From Xiphias gladius (taxonomy: Eukaryota > Chordata > Actinopteri > Istiophoriformes > Xiphiidae), in the NCBI RefSeq assembly GCF_016859285.1, contig NC_053412.1, forward strand, positions 522,501 through 586,500: a stretch of DNA of 64,000 bases, given 5' to 3'. Under the pieces are notes generated by a model. The model was not told the DNA's origin. It made no database searches and worked only from the letters and a program-made list of their open reading frames with translations. The position numbers were made by a program, and so were the translations under genes. Shown piece by piece: positions 34,146-47,211 of this stretch. Each line of letters begins with the position of its first letter. The first letter of the stretch is position 1.

Positions 34146-36409
34146 TGTGTTTGTGTGTTTTGTCAGGATGTGGTCACATGTTCTTCCTCTCTCTGGTCGT
34201 CTCTACTTCTTCCTTATGATGACAACTTTAGAGGCCGAAGAGGCAGACGAGCTCAAACAAACAAATAAGACAAAAAATACAAAAATATTAAATTATAATT
34301 ATAGTGATATAAAATTAAATAAAACCAACAACTAAATGAGTAAATAAATGAAGTTTTATTGTAGTATTTCATCATAATGTTGATTATATCAGTGTGGTCA
34401 GTATTTTTATTCAGAGTTAAAACCGTTGTGTCAAAATAAGTGTATTTTTTTTAGAATCAAATAATCATCGAAAACTTGTATGAAACAGATTTTTAAAAAG
34501 ATTTTCTCTGCTTTGTTGCCTGGAGTCACAAGTCTCTGAAATGTATGAATTTATCAATAACATTAAATGCTGAGATCTGTAAGACTCCAGATTAAAGGAG
34601 CCTGACTGTAGTGCTCCTTTAATGTTCATTAAAGAGCAGTAACACTTATTTAGATTTTTAATATACATGTTTTTATCCTTTATGATTTAAAAATAAAAAT
34701 AGATTTAAAAAGTTTTCTACATAAACACATGCAGGAGAACGCTCTGTCATGTCGACGTCACTGCCTAATGGTTTGCAATTGGATTGTTCAATCAGGATTT
34801 TAATGAATGAATGAATGAAATAAATAAATAAAAAGCGGAACCTTTGTCTGACAGTTCGTGGTACAGCACCGCGTCTTAACGGTGTAGGACCGGGTCAGAG
34901 CCAAAGCGATTTTACCCTTCAGAATAAAAGCTAAAACTTTAATGGTGTTTCTGTTCCCATAGATACATACGTGTTGTCGGTGTGTGTCTGTTAACACACA
35001 ACACATGTACAAACAAAACCAATCATACTGGGGATACTACCAGAGATTATTTTAATATAGATAAATAGAAAAATGTGGATAGACAAAAGTAATATACTGT
35101 ATTTAACAAAAAGTTTACGTTTTCACAGCCTTGTTTCGTGTGGAGTGAGTCCATTTTATTGAATGTGAAATTTCCTTGTTAACAAAAGCAACTGTAACAA
35201 AAAACGTCTTTATCCTGTAGATGAATTAATTCTCTCAATGTTTCTTCTCTTGGCAGCATGTTCAACTAAAAGCGCACGTTCTTTTTATATCCTTTTCTAT
35301 TCCATCCAGTTTCAAATGTATTACATTCAATATGCGTTTTTTTAGTACCACTTGTTTCCCCTAGAGACTAAAAAAATGCTAAATGTACAGGTGAACCTTG
35401 AGTTGTAGAATTTCTTTTGTCCCACCGTAGTTCGTAACGATGTCGCTTTTATTTTGAAGGTTGGGAGCGGATGCTGTTTTCCTCTCCATCGCCGGTGCGT
35501 TCCCCCGTCGGTTCGGGTCAGAACAAGACCCCCCCCCCCACCCGCGTCCCCAGCTTTAGTTCAGTGTTACCCGTCGAACGGTTCGTTAACGGCAGTTTGT
35601 TTGAATGTGGTGAATCAAAGTTTGAGCTTGACTTTTGGCTGAAAGCAGCGGGATTTACGGTGAAGCTAAAGCTAAAGCTAAAGCTAGGAAACGGTCGGTC
35701 TGCTGTAGGACTTTTAGAGAAGGATGGTTCACTGTCCTCATGCGCTTTAATTTCGGTAGGTAATGGGAAAAAAATAAAATGACAAAATAGAAATCTGCAG
35801 CTTAAGAAAAGTATTATTAATAAGTAAATTATTACTGATGAACTGTAAAGCTGAAACGATTAGTCGATTAATCGTTGTGTTCATTCCGATTATATTAAAG
35901 GAGCCCTTCAAGGACACGACACCTCTCTGGAAATCGACAGCTGCTTGTCGACACAATTAACGACACTCACATAACTGTCTCAAAACGGCCTCCGTTGCAG
36001 CTATAATAGTGCGAAGTTCAGGGCTGCCACCAATCATCATTTTCGTTATCAATCACTGTTAATTGATCAGTCTGACGTATAATACGTCAGAGGATAGCTT
36101 AAAGAGTCCAATGTCTCCTCTTCAAACGCCTTTTGTTTAGTGCAGTTTAACAAGTATGTAGGTAGATTTGGTCAGCTCTTGAAGTTCATAGAATCATTTT
36201 CATGAGACATAATTCAGTCCATGGAGTTTTTAATCTTTAGTCTTCGTCTCATGCTTGTTCGATGTGGATGATATTGGTGTCGCATTACTGACAGCCGGGC
36301 CTGAGACTGGACTGAATTTTCTGTTTTCCCATTCTAGATATTTCCAACATGAGGAGGCGAAGTTTTCGAGGATGATTTTTCTGGAGCCGTTTCATCTTCG
36401 AACATCGTG

Positions 36410-38869
36410 ATGCTGCACATCCGAAGGACGTTGTCTCCTTTAAGAGGCTGGTCAGGTGCTTGCAGGTGTCAAACTGGACACCAGCCGCCCAGGACCAGTT
36501 GCAGCTCCAGTGGCAGCAGCCTGTTCGTGGCTTCTGAGAGCAGCAGTGCAGGGCTGGTCCTCCACTCCCAGTCCACAGACGTGTACCAGAACCTGGCTCT
36601 GGAGGACTGGATCGACGCCAATGTGGACCTGCAGCAGCGCAGGATGCTGCTGCTGTGGAGGAACCGGCCCGCCGTGGTCATCGGACGCCACCAGAACCCC
36701 TGGACCGAGTGCAACCTGCCAGCCATGAGGAGGATGGGGATCCCTCTGGCTCGCAGGCGGAGCGGTGGCGGGACGGTCTTTCACGACCTCGGAAACCTCA
36801 ACCTGACCTTCTTCACCTCCAAGAAAGCGTACGACCGGAAGAGGAACCTGAAGGTCGTCACCGAGGCTCTGAGGCAGGTTAGACCAGGACTGGACGTCCA
36901 GGCCACAGACAGATTCGACATTTTACTCAATGGCCACTACAAGATCTCAGGTAGGGAGGGGGTGGTACTGTCCAATGACACAAATGGGTGGGAAAATGAT
37001 TTTGAGAAGACAAGTCAACTACAAGTCCCAGAAAGAAATGCAATATTATAAACATGAAATAAGATCAGATCAAATAAAATAAGACTTTATTGATCCCAGA
37101 GTTTAAATGGACATGTTACAGCAGCACAGAGCTGAGAAAACAGATAGAACTCTCCGAGTTAAATGAATAATAAGAGATTCAAGAAATTAGAGACAATAAA
37201 AGAACCTCTATACATGCACTGTAATATCTTAGATTATAAAAGTGAATTATGAAAATGTTTGAATATTTATAGACCGAGGTGTATTTTTTCACTAGTTATT
37301 GATATAAATTTTTGACTAAACAAATAGTAGAGAGTTAACTGAGAAAATTATCTGGAAGAGAAAACAAAGGTGAATGTGAGATAATTTCCCAAACTGCAGG
37401 TTGTAAAGATCCATTGCCGTTCACAGACATGATGACATGAACATTTACCAACATTTCAGTCTGACCTCTGAACAGAGATGTTAGATGATCTGGATGAGCT
37501 GTTGGCTTGTTTACAACCTGTCAGACTTTGTTTTTTAATGTCACCAACTACTGAGGTCAGTGTCACATCTAACGAACTGAGCTTCCCAGGTTCTAAGTGA
37601 CCCTTCTCAACCTCCGCACTCGCACTTTGAGCTTTTACCCTCAGGGCGGCGCTATAGACAAGCGAGAGCCGGCCAGAGCTCTGCTGGATGCACAGTTTTC
37701 ATTCTCTTCTTTTACATTTTTACGTATTTGTAAACTAACTTCCTTTTTTGTTTGTTGATTTCTTTCTTTCTGTGTTCCTGTATTCTTGGTTATTGCTCAA
37801 TTAAAGATCATTTTCACTAAAGGAAAAATAAAGTTCCTAACCAACCATCCGACAACCAACTAACTGTGTGCCATTAACTTAGTGAGTATAATGTTGTTAT
37901 TATTACTGATAGAAAGTCTTAATGAAGCCGAGTTAGTTTTTTTAGCCACTGACTCCGCTGCTCTTGTTGTTTTCAGGCACGGCGTCCAGACTGAGCAGGA
38001 ACTCGTCCTACCACCACTGCACCCTGCTTCACTCTGCTGACCGCTCCGCCCTCTCCGCCGTGCTCCGCCCCTCTTGCCCCGGTATCCTAAGCAACGCCAC
38101 ACCCAGCGTCCCCTCGCCTGTCGCCAACCTGCTGGACCGCGCCCCCACGCTGCAGTGGGAGGAGCTGCTGGACGGACTGGTGCACCAGTACAACGCAGGT
38201 GCTCTGCCTTACTTTACTGTTCTACCTCTGTGTTCTACTGACATCTAAAGGCCTAGGTTCTACTGTCCCGTATCCTGGCCTCAGCTGTCCTCTGTTTGTC
38301 CTCCCTTAAGTTCTACTGTCCTTGAGTGTTTCTGTTGAGCCTTTACAAGTTGTGAATATGATATGATATTGAATTAACTGATAAAATCCTCTAATCCTGG
38401 TCCCCTGTGCTCCACTCTACTCTACTCTGTTCTAATTTTCTTTCCATTCTGACCCTCAGAGTTCGGCTTCAGCTCTGCGTTGACCCTCGTCAACCCTGCC
38501 GACGAGTCTACATTTCCTGGTCTCAGCAGGACGGCGACAGAGCTGCGCAGCTGGGACTGGACGTTCGGTAAGACGCCTAAATTCAGCGTCCGGACCCTCC
38601 TTGACCTGACGGACGGTCGGTCTGCTCGCAGCTCTGCTCAGCTGCATATGGAGGTAAAGAACGGGCTGATCGAGAGCTGTGCGCTGGACGTCCCTGCAGA
38701 CTGGCTTCCTCGGCGGCTGAGCGGCGAGCTGATCAACGTGCTGGTCGGTGAGAGGTTTTGTCCACATCGAGCGGCTGCAGCTGCTGCCGTGCTGCTGCGG
38801 TCTGAGAGCGGCGAGCTGCAGACCAGACTGCACAACCTGTGTGACGCTGTGCTGTCTGTGATGGGCTGA
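36410..38869 (+). CDS. lipt1: Lipoyltransferase 1 (LIPT1), complete, three exons
   Basis: Exons 36410-36950, 37977-38198 and 38460-38869 join in phase to 390 codons plus TGA (the human protein is 373). The N terminus is Arg/Ser-rich and acid-poor over about 45 residues, as expected for a mitochondrial presequence. The lipoate ligase fold shows in [10 protein letters not shown] (59-68), [10 protein letters not shown] (89-98), [20 protein letters not shown] (115-134) and HYKISG (176-181), where K178 is the likely catalytic lysine, followed across the intron by [19 protein letters not shown]. The enzyme transfers the lipoyl group from the H protein to the E2 subunits of the 2-oxoacid dehydrogenases. 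Intron 1 (1 kb) holds a dispersed repeat. The stop codon is followed at once by AATAAA (38870-38875). Confidence 0.95.
37050..37185. repeat. Dispersed short repeat in LIPT1 intron 1
   Basis: Contains aataagactttattgatccc followed by tgttacagcagcac, a block I recognise as frequent in fish genomes. Edges approximate. Confidence 0.5.
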
Positions 38870-38875
38870 AATAAA
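38870..38875 (+). terminator. Candidate LIPT1 poly(A) signal right after the stop codon
   Basis: AATAAA begins directly after the TGA of LIPT1. If used, the 3' UTR would be only about 20-30 bases. Other AATAAA-like hexamers occur further downstream, so use is not certain. Confidence 0.4.
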
Positions 38876-40914
38876 ACGGATGGACGGAAACACGAGCTGA
38901 CGGGTGTTTGCGTGGAGTCCACGATTCGCAGAGCTGCCAGTTCCCCCGAGAGGCTGCGGTGTTCATTACAGCTGCAATATGAACGTTAACATCATTCAGA
39001 AAGCCTGAGGGTGAATCTAAAGAGTCCGAATATAAACCCACCGGACGCCGAAATTCAAAGTGTAATCAGAAGCTGCTCTCACTCCCAAACCGATCGACAG
39101 GTCGCTTGATACTTTGACAACTTTAATTATCATGAAAATCTGATTTATACCTTTTTTTTGTGATGCTGCTAAAACTCTCTTTACGTGACTAATACTTGAA
39201 AAAGTAGCTATGGTTCATTGTTTCTGGCTTTTATTTATCTAGAAGTTTATTTAGATATTTAAAAGGCTGAAGATGTGATAATAAAAACATTAATACGTTT
39301 GCAGCCCATAAGTGTTTATGTTGGTTATGTGTGATGCAGACGTGGGACAGTACGAAGCTGATGCGTCTTCATCAGCTCCATGTGCATTTCTTCGCATCTT
39401 TCTCTTCACTTAAGTACTTTTCATCGTTTGGCTTATCAAAAATATTCCAATATATTTACAAAAATACAACATATCTGACTTAATGATAAAGTCCCTGACT
39501 TATTTCTGTCGCTGTATCACCGTCCAGTCCACCATCTGCTTATCAGGATGGAGACAGGAGTCAGCGTCTGAACTAAGAAAAATTAGAAATCGGCAGCTGA
39601 AAAACTGGAGAACTGAATCGTGCCATTAACCTTTTTTTTTCATGTGACATAAAATCCTGGTGAAAATATTTTCACAGTGATCTGCTTCTTTAAAAGAAGA
39701 TTTTTCATCTATAAATCAAACTCTTCAGTTACATATGGGGAAAAAAATGGTCAATAAATATCTCTTCTTTAAACAAACTTTTTTTTTAATGAAAAGAACA
39801 AACTCACAAATTGTAATTTTTTTTGTAAAGATAAGAACATAAAAATCATATAAAAAGATTCACACAAACCAGCAAAGAGAAAACAGCAGCTACACAGATC
39901 ATACCTGAGAAGGTAAATACATACAACAGATGATAACCCAGGTGTATTTGCACCAAGAAGGATATCCTATTTAGTTTTTCTAAATAAAACAAAGGGGGTT
40001 TATTATTACATCAGATAGATATTTTTATTTCATATAAATATATACAATTTGGGCAAAATTACTACAGCGTTTTTCAGGTAGTTTGTTCTTTCAATCAATG
40101 CGAGATATTTTTCTCTTTGAAGTGAAAAGAAACGTGGAAAATTCTGGATGTTTAGAATAGCTCTGCCCTTTCAAAATAAAAGCACGGGGACCTCGGTGAA
40201 GCTGTGAAGTAAAAACTTTATTCTTTTACAATTTGGTTTAAAAAAAAAATCCGAACGAATTTAAAATAATCATCTATTATTAATCACATTGCGGGTTAAA
40301 ACGGAGTCAAGTCGAAGGGCACATGCGCAATTCTCCCGAAGAAGAGATAAAAGTGATGAGGTGCCACTCTGCTTTTGCATCATGGAACCAAACGCTGATC
40401 TAATTGACTGTCAGCGTATTGGTGAAGTCTGACCTTTAATCACAGATACATTTATATTGAAGTGCGCCCCCCGTGGCCTCTACATCGGTACAGCTGTTCT
40501 TATTATTGTCGTTCTTTTTACAGGGTGACATTAAACAAACAAAAAGGCCTGCAGTTATTTATTAAATACATGAATGTAATAATATTTATGTCACATTATG
40601 TCAGTACTTCCCAATTGTGTATAACAATAAGACCTCTGTAAATAAATTTTTAATCTAAGTGTGTGCAATATATTGAATTTTTTAGGACATTATTTTTGAA
40701 TTCTTTTTATAATTTAATACTTCTTTACGTTTAATGTGGCATATTATAATTAGAATTTACTATACATTTTCTGCAGCTTTGTCCACAGAGGTGACGGAGT
40801 AGTAAAAACAGCGGAGTGAGTCCTCGGCTGTGCCTGTCAGCCGGTGGACGATCTTTGGCTGATGTGAACCGTCGTGTCGGTCAGCGGAGCAAGCCGGAGA
40901 ACCGCAGCGGCAGG
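38876..40914. other. Intergenic region LIPT1-EIF5B and EIF5B promoter
   Basis: Mostly AT-rich without protein-like frames. From about 40770 the sequence becomes richer in CG dinucleotides and continues so to about 41330, across the first EIF5B exon, which suggests a CpG-island-type promoter. No TATA box was identified. Confidence 0.55.
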
Positions 40915-43900
40915 ATGGGGAAGAAACAGAAGAAATCCGGAGAGGACAGGTAGAGTAAACACCACCTGCCGTCACACACCACCCGTCCACACTGATACCC
41001 GGCGGTGGCGAACTTTCCTGCTCCGCTAAAACCCCCAAAACCAGGCGGCTTTCCCGCTGGTTGCTCTGTTAGCTTAGCGGCTAGGTGCGCTAGCAGAAGC
41101 TAACCACGCGTCAGTGGAGTGTGAGTCCAGGTGATGATTTAAACAACCTGAAAACGGCTCAGCGCAAAACCTACGGTTTAAGCTCAGCCCTGACGGCTGG
41201 GAAAAACTCGTTACACTCAGTTTAAACGGCGCGAACTGTAACCTCTGAAAGCCGGAGGCTAAATGCTCAGAGGAGCCATCACCAGAAGAGTGGAGGCGAG
41301 CTAGGCTATCTGTTAGCCCGGTTATCTGTGCCTCCTGGCCGCTGCTCATGTTGGCTCTCTGTTAGAAAAGGCTGATGTAATGCTGACTACCTGCTCACCT
41401 CCCTAATGCCTCTACCTCTATTTAGTCTGGTAGCCATGGTCTGACACACCTGAGGTCCTTTACTGACAGGTAATTACACAGTCCTGTTGGTGGTCTTGTG
41501 TTGAGTATTAATATAAACCGTTTCATTGCAACTACAACAAGTCACATCCACAGGAGAATATAACACATACACGAAGACGCGGCCACAAAAAAAGTACAAG
41601 CAAAATTATCCATTCAGACGTGTAGCTCCGATCCAGGACCTGGTCCAGCAGGGACATCTCCTTGAATTTGGACATTTCAGCCACTGATCTGCTCCTAAAA
41701 CAGAGTGAAAACCAGTTACAATGTCCCAGAGCCCAAGGTGACTTCATCAGGTGTCAGGTTTTATCCAACCAACTGCCCAGAACTCAAAGACATTCACTTT
41801 ATTAACACATGTGACAGAGAAAAGCATCAAATCCTCGTTATCCAGAAGCTGGAAACAGCAATTACTTGGTGCCTGTGCTTAATAAATATCTAAAATGATT
41901 GAAAATAGTTGCCAATTAATCATTGCCGCTCTAATAGCATATTTCATTACATGTAAAATCAGTGTGCCTTATATTTAAAGGCATGCAGAAACAAGTATCA
42001 TGTACAGAAAAATATAATTAATACAGCCAGATCAATGGTAGATCTTTTGGCTGATACCAGTATCAGTATTTGGGAGTTTTTACGTAAACACATGCTGGGG
42101 CAAAAAAAAAGTTGCTTTTCCTCTTTCGCGTCCAACTGAAAATAATTCTCAGCATCGATTAATTTGCAGATTATTCTCTTAGTCAGTCAAAATGTTACTT
42201 AAGCAGCATTTTCAGTGCAGGTGTTTTTCCTGTAGTGGAATATTTTCTTATATTTTTACGTGTTTTCCAAATGGGCGGTTGGAAGTTTTTTATACTGTTT
42301 GTGATAAACATGATACAGAGTGAGTACAGTGAAGCAGATGCTTTGCATTTTAAAGCAAAAAAAACCAAACCTCAGTTTCATCTTTTCACAAACCGCTGAA
42401 TATGAAGTATATTCATGAGTTTCTATGGCACATTTTCAGTGTATTTAAAGCCATTGAAATGCTGAAACAGCTGGAGAATTTTATAAATACAGCCCAACTG
42501 ATACTGGAGGTTTGAGGTAATTATTTTCATCATTATTAATCATGCCATTTATAAAATGTCAGATAGCAGTGAAAAAACAGACGTTGCAGTTATCTAAAGC
42601 CCGAGTTTATGTTTTTAAATGGCCTGTTTTGTCAGAGGCACAATGCTAGATTACCGTCACAGTGGAGAAGCTGGCACCAGAGACCACTTGATTAATCGAG
42701 GTGTTTCGGCCGACTGGGGCTGTTCTCAGGTCAGATTGTGCTTTTCTGCGAGTCAGAGGGCTGATAGCAAATGAAAGGGTTGTGGAGAAAGTGGAGAGTC
42801 AGCAGCTTTTTATCTGTTCATATTGTTCTGACACAGAGGGAGAGAGTGAGTCCTGGTTATTCTGCTAATGTCTCTCCACCTCAGTGTCCTGTCACGTTTC
42901 AGAGCTGATCTTTGTCTCGTCCTAGCTGAGCGTCTGTCCTGGTTTTATTCAGTTATCGACTGACTGATTATTTATTGATTGATGTTGTTATTGATCCGTT
43001 CCTCAGTGCCAAAGATGACGGCATCGACATCGACGCTCTGGCGGCAGAGATCGAAGGAGCCGGAGCCTCCAAGGAGCCAAAAGGGAAGAAGAAGAAGAAA
43101 GGAGCCAAGAAGGATGACTTCGAGTACGACACTCTACCTCCTCCTCCTCCATCTCCCCTTCATCACTTCTCGTCTCTGTCTCCTCCTCATCCTCAGCTCC
43201 TCCTCTGTCCTCCCTTTTCCTTTTGTCTCCCCTCTCCCTCTCTTCATCTGTGAGTCTGGTCTTCGAGCCGTCTCTTAACTCTGAGTCTCTCTCCTCCTGC
43301 AGTGAGGACGACATCCTGAAGGAGTTGGAGGAGTTGTCTCTGGAGACTCAGGGAGGAAAGGCAAAGGTAACCACACCTGAGGAGTCCGTTCAGCAGCAGA
43401 GTGTGTTCTGGAAGTACTGCCCTTTAATCAGTGCACTTTTCCTCATTAAATATTTAGATTAACTTTCTAAGTGTGACACAATTTTCAGGTTTTTGTGGTC
43501 ATTTACCTGATGAAGGTAAACTGTTACGTGATGTATTTAGGTATGTTGAGGCATGATCAGAAAGAAATGCATCCACGCGTTTGGTGAGCAGATGAACCGC
43601 AGCCGCCGTCATTCAGCAGGTTGCCGCAGTTTTTATTCAAAGTGGTCGGTTAACTACTCGGTCTCTCCCTGTGCAGCAAGCAGACACCACAGAAGAAGCG
43701 GAGAGCGTCGAGCCTCCCAAACCAGAGAAGAAGAAAACCAGAAAGGGGAGGAAAGGTGGGGCCAGCCCTGAGGAAGAGGAGGATGATGAGGGTGAAGGAG
43801 AGAGGAACGGAGAGCAGAAAGAGAAGAAGGTGAGTCTGATGGATCTGTTGGTCTATAATTCATAACCTTCCATCATTTAAATAGGTTTCAAAACAAATCT

Positions 43901-46900
43901 TATGTCTTCTTTGTTCATTTTAAGAATAAGAAATGAATATTTTACTGCATCTTTCCATTTTTCAGCTCCTCACTTCCCTTTTGGGTTTGTTTTTCGTTTT
44001 TTACGATTATTTGTCGGCGGTTTTGCCCTTTATGAAAGAACTTTTAATTCCCGTTTTACAGGCAAAACTTTTTCTCATTTTGCCTTTATGTTCAAATATC
44101 CTGTTGTTCCTCCTTTATTACAGTATTACTCTCTGGTCACTTACTGTACTATTTATGTAGAAAATTAAGATGAACTTTTTACTTGTCAGATAACTTGTCG
44201 AACACATTAGTACTGAGGCTCTATAGTGATCTACTCCGTTTAAAGGAGCATTGAACTTTTCCTCTTTGCTCCTCCAGGCGACTCCCGTTGATCCTCCTTC
44301 TGACTCCGATGACGACAGCAGCTCACGTTCCCGCCTCAAGGCCAAAGGAGGAAAGAAAGGAGGCAAAAAACCATCGGTGTCAGACGAAGAGGAGGACAAA
44401 GACGTGAGGAAAGGAGGAGGAGGAGGAGGAGGGAAGGAGGATGAGTCAGAGGAAGAGGAGGAGTTCACCTTCAGGAAAGACCAGAAGAAGAAGAACAAAG
44501 GCAGGGTGGTGAAGATGGAGAGTGAGGACGAGGAGCAGGAGCAGGAGCAGGAGGAGGAGGGAGGAGGCTTCAAGATCAAGACAGCGGCGCAGAAGAAGGC
44601 GGAGAAGAAGGAGCGGGAGAGGAAGAAGAAGGAGGAGGATAGGATGAAGCAGAAGAAACTGAAGGAGAAGGAGGGTGGCGTGGAGGCCAAAAAAGAACCA
44701 GAGAAGAAGACGACAGAGGCCACGCCCCCACAGGTTGCACCACCTCCAGCAGGGACGGAGGAACAGGAAGCGGCAGAACCAGCAGCTGAGGGTACGATGG
44801 ATTTCAAATTACAATCAACAGGTCTAGGTTGAAATATTAGACAGCGGTAAAACCGTTAAACAAACGTTCTCCTGCGGTTTCCTGCCACACAAGTTCAGAG
44901 CACAGACTCACTCAGTGTAACACGTTTATGTCGACTGAAGACTAGTTCTGTAACAGTAGGGGAAGGTGTGTTCTGAAACAGGCCATTCTGCATATTGAGT
45001 ACTTTTACTTATGGATTAATTCATAGCCCGAGTCTGGACTGGCCTTTGGCCTGGGAAAAGGGGTCAGCGGTTGTAGCTTTGCGGATGTCCCTCATGACCG
45101 TTAAACACCTGATGTTCCGGGGACTGTGCTCAAATAAACGTTGGCTCTAATTAGGGACATTTGAAAATGTAATTAACTGCAACAGAAGTGGTTGTTTTCT
45201 ACAGAGAAAGCTTGTTTATAACTCGGCATCCTGCACAAAGTTGTTCACAAAAATGATTCAGTTTTTGTCCAGATATCTTTTAATAATCGGTCCAAAGCCT
45301 GACCTCCATCTCCACAAGTATCGTTCAGTGTTTCAGTAGCAGAGTAGGTAGTTCGTTTGGCCAGTTGGCGCTGATTCTCCTCTCTGATACTCTTGATAAA
45401 TACATCCCTGGTTTTACTCTCAATAAACTGGACATTTCTGATAATCATGTAATGTTACAGGCTGATAAACAAACCTTAATTCTGCCGTTTTTTAATCGTG
45501 TTTCTTCTTCCCCTGCCGTGTTGACTTGCAGAGGAGGCCGAGGGCGACAAGAAGAAGAAAGACAAGAAGAAGAAGAAGGGAGAGAAGGGAGAGAAGGAGG
45601 AGAAGGAGAAGGAGAAGAAGAAAGGACCCAGCAAGGCCACCGTGAAGGCCATGCAGGAGGCTCTGGCCAAGATGAAGGAGGTGGGGGCATTCTGGGAAAT
45701 GTAGTCATGGGGTTGTGATGAAAGTTTTGAGTCTTTTTGACTCATTATTTGTTGTTGTTGTTGTAGGAGGAGGAGCGAGCCAAAAGAGAGGAGGAGGAGA
45801 GACTGAGGAGGCTGGAGGAGCTGGAGAAGCAGAGGCTGGAGCAGGTAAAACAGAAACACCACCTCCTCCTATCATTTCTCTTTTATCCATCAGTCTCCTC
45901 TCTGACCTTCTTACCCCCGCCCCCCCCCAGGAGCGTCTGGAGCAGGAGCGTAAGGAGAAGAAGAAGCAGAAGGAGAAGGAGAGGAAGGAGCGTCTGAAGA
46001 AGGAGGGGAAGCTGCTGACTAAAGCCCAGAGAGAAGCTCGAGCTCGGGCCGAGGCGACGCTCAAGTTGCTGCAGGCTCAGGGTGAGAGTCCGTCCACCAA
46101 TCACATCTCTGCTTAAAACGACAGATTATTGATAGATTGATTGGTAAAGCAAAATGATACGAGGCTTGAGCTGTTACTTTAATGAAAAAACAATAAAAGT
46201 TAAAGATAGAACTCTAAAATAAACTGCACTGAACCACTGTAGCAGAAAAACTTCATAATTTAAATAAAACATTAATATAAATACAGCCACAATTTGAAAG
46301 AAAAGGCTTTAACCCCCAGTTGAGCATTTAAGTATGTATTAGTGATTTATTACACGCTGTAATGTAATTGTAAACAGCTATAAGGACATTTTAAGTTTTA
46401 ATGTCCAGAATTCCTATTTCATATTATATCTATATATCTACAGGTACTTTTATCTGCTCATATTTTATATTATTCCAGCTGTGTTTTACCGTGTTGTTGT
46501 TTTATTTGTTTACACAACAGCTTCCACTGACGGGTTCTTAACAAATACATTAATAAACACTTAGATCAGCTACACTATAGTGAGTTATACACCACTGTAT
46601 ACTATTATATACTAGTATTAAATGTTATAAATAGGGAAACTTAGAGTAAAATACTAATCTTCTTTACTATTTATAACACAAGTTGGATTTAATGCTTTAG
46701 TAGCTTATAAAAACATCCAAAGAGGATTCAGTTTTCCACCTCATTGGAAAAAGTAGAAGCTCCTGAGCAGTTGCCAATTAATCTCAATTCAGAATTTATT
46801 CATCAAGACGCCAAACAATGTCCGAGGCCCAGCTGTCGGCTTCTGCTGTCAAAAGATGCTGCAAAAAAATTCAACACCATATTTTAATCCACACGTTGGG

Positions 46901-47139
46901 TAACGATAGCATGGACTTGACACTGCTTTGTACTTGATGTAAGGGGTTGACGGCCCCAGTCGGACCGGCTTTCAGGAGCACTGGGACACTTCAGCCACGG
47001 CGGCTTCATGCACAGGCTCCATCACTCCGCCTAAGGCACAGCTGTGAACTCAGCTTGTGTTGGTGTTCAATATGTGTACGTTATGACATTTAGAGTGAGC
47101 TCACCAGGTGGAAAAGTCCTCTTTGAGAAGTCTTTAATC

Positions 47140-47211
<72 letters not shown>

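Larger units (their letters stand above)
32451..36409. other. Divergent region between the ELM2-SANT gene and LIPT1
   Basis: The two genes point away from each other, so both promoters should lie here. A possible noncoding exon of the ELM2-SANT gene ends at 34052. Positions 35440-35580 are GC-rich. A short (AGCTAA)n run is at 35662-35690. Fragments of the repeat family at 5205 occur near 35850 and 36030. ATGA/ATAA repeats are at 34801-34835. No further protein-like frame was recognised. Confidence 0.5.

Noticed and set aside
35471-35782. 103-codon plus-strand frame upstream of LIPT1
   Set aside because: No recognisable motif, contains an (AGCTAA)n repeat product (KLKLKLKL), and no splice signal links it to LIPT1.
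44118-44807. 229-codon minus-strand frame, Ser/Phe/Pro-rich
   Set aside because: Antisense shadow of EIF5B exon 44278-44791, whose Lys/Glu codons give no stops on the other strand.
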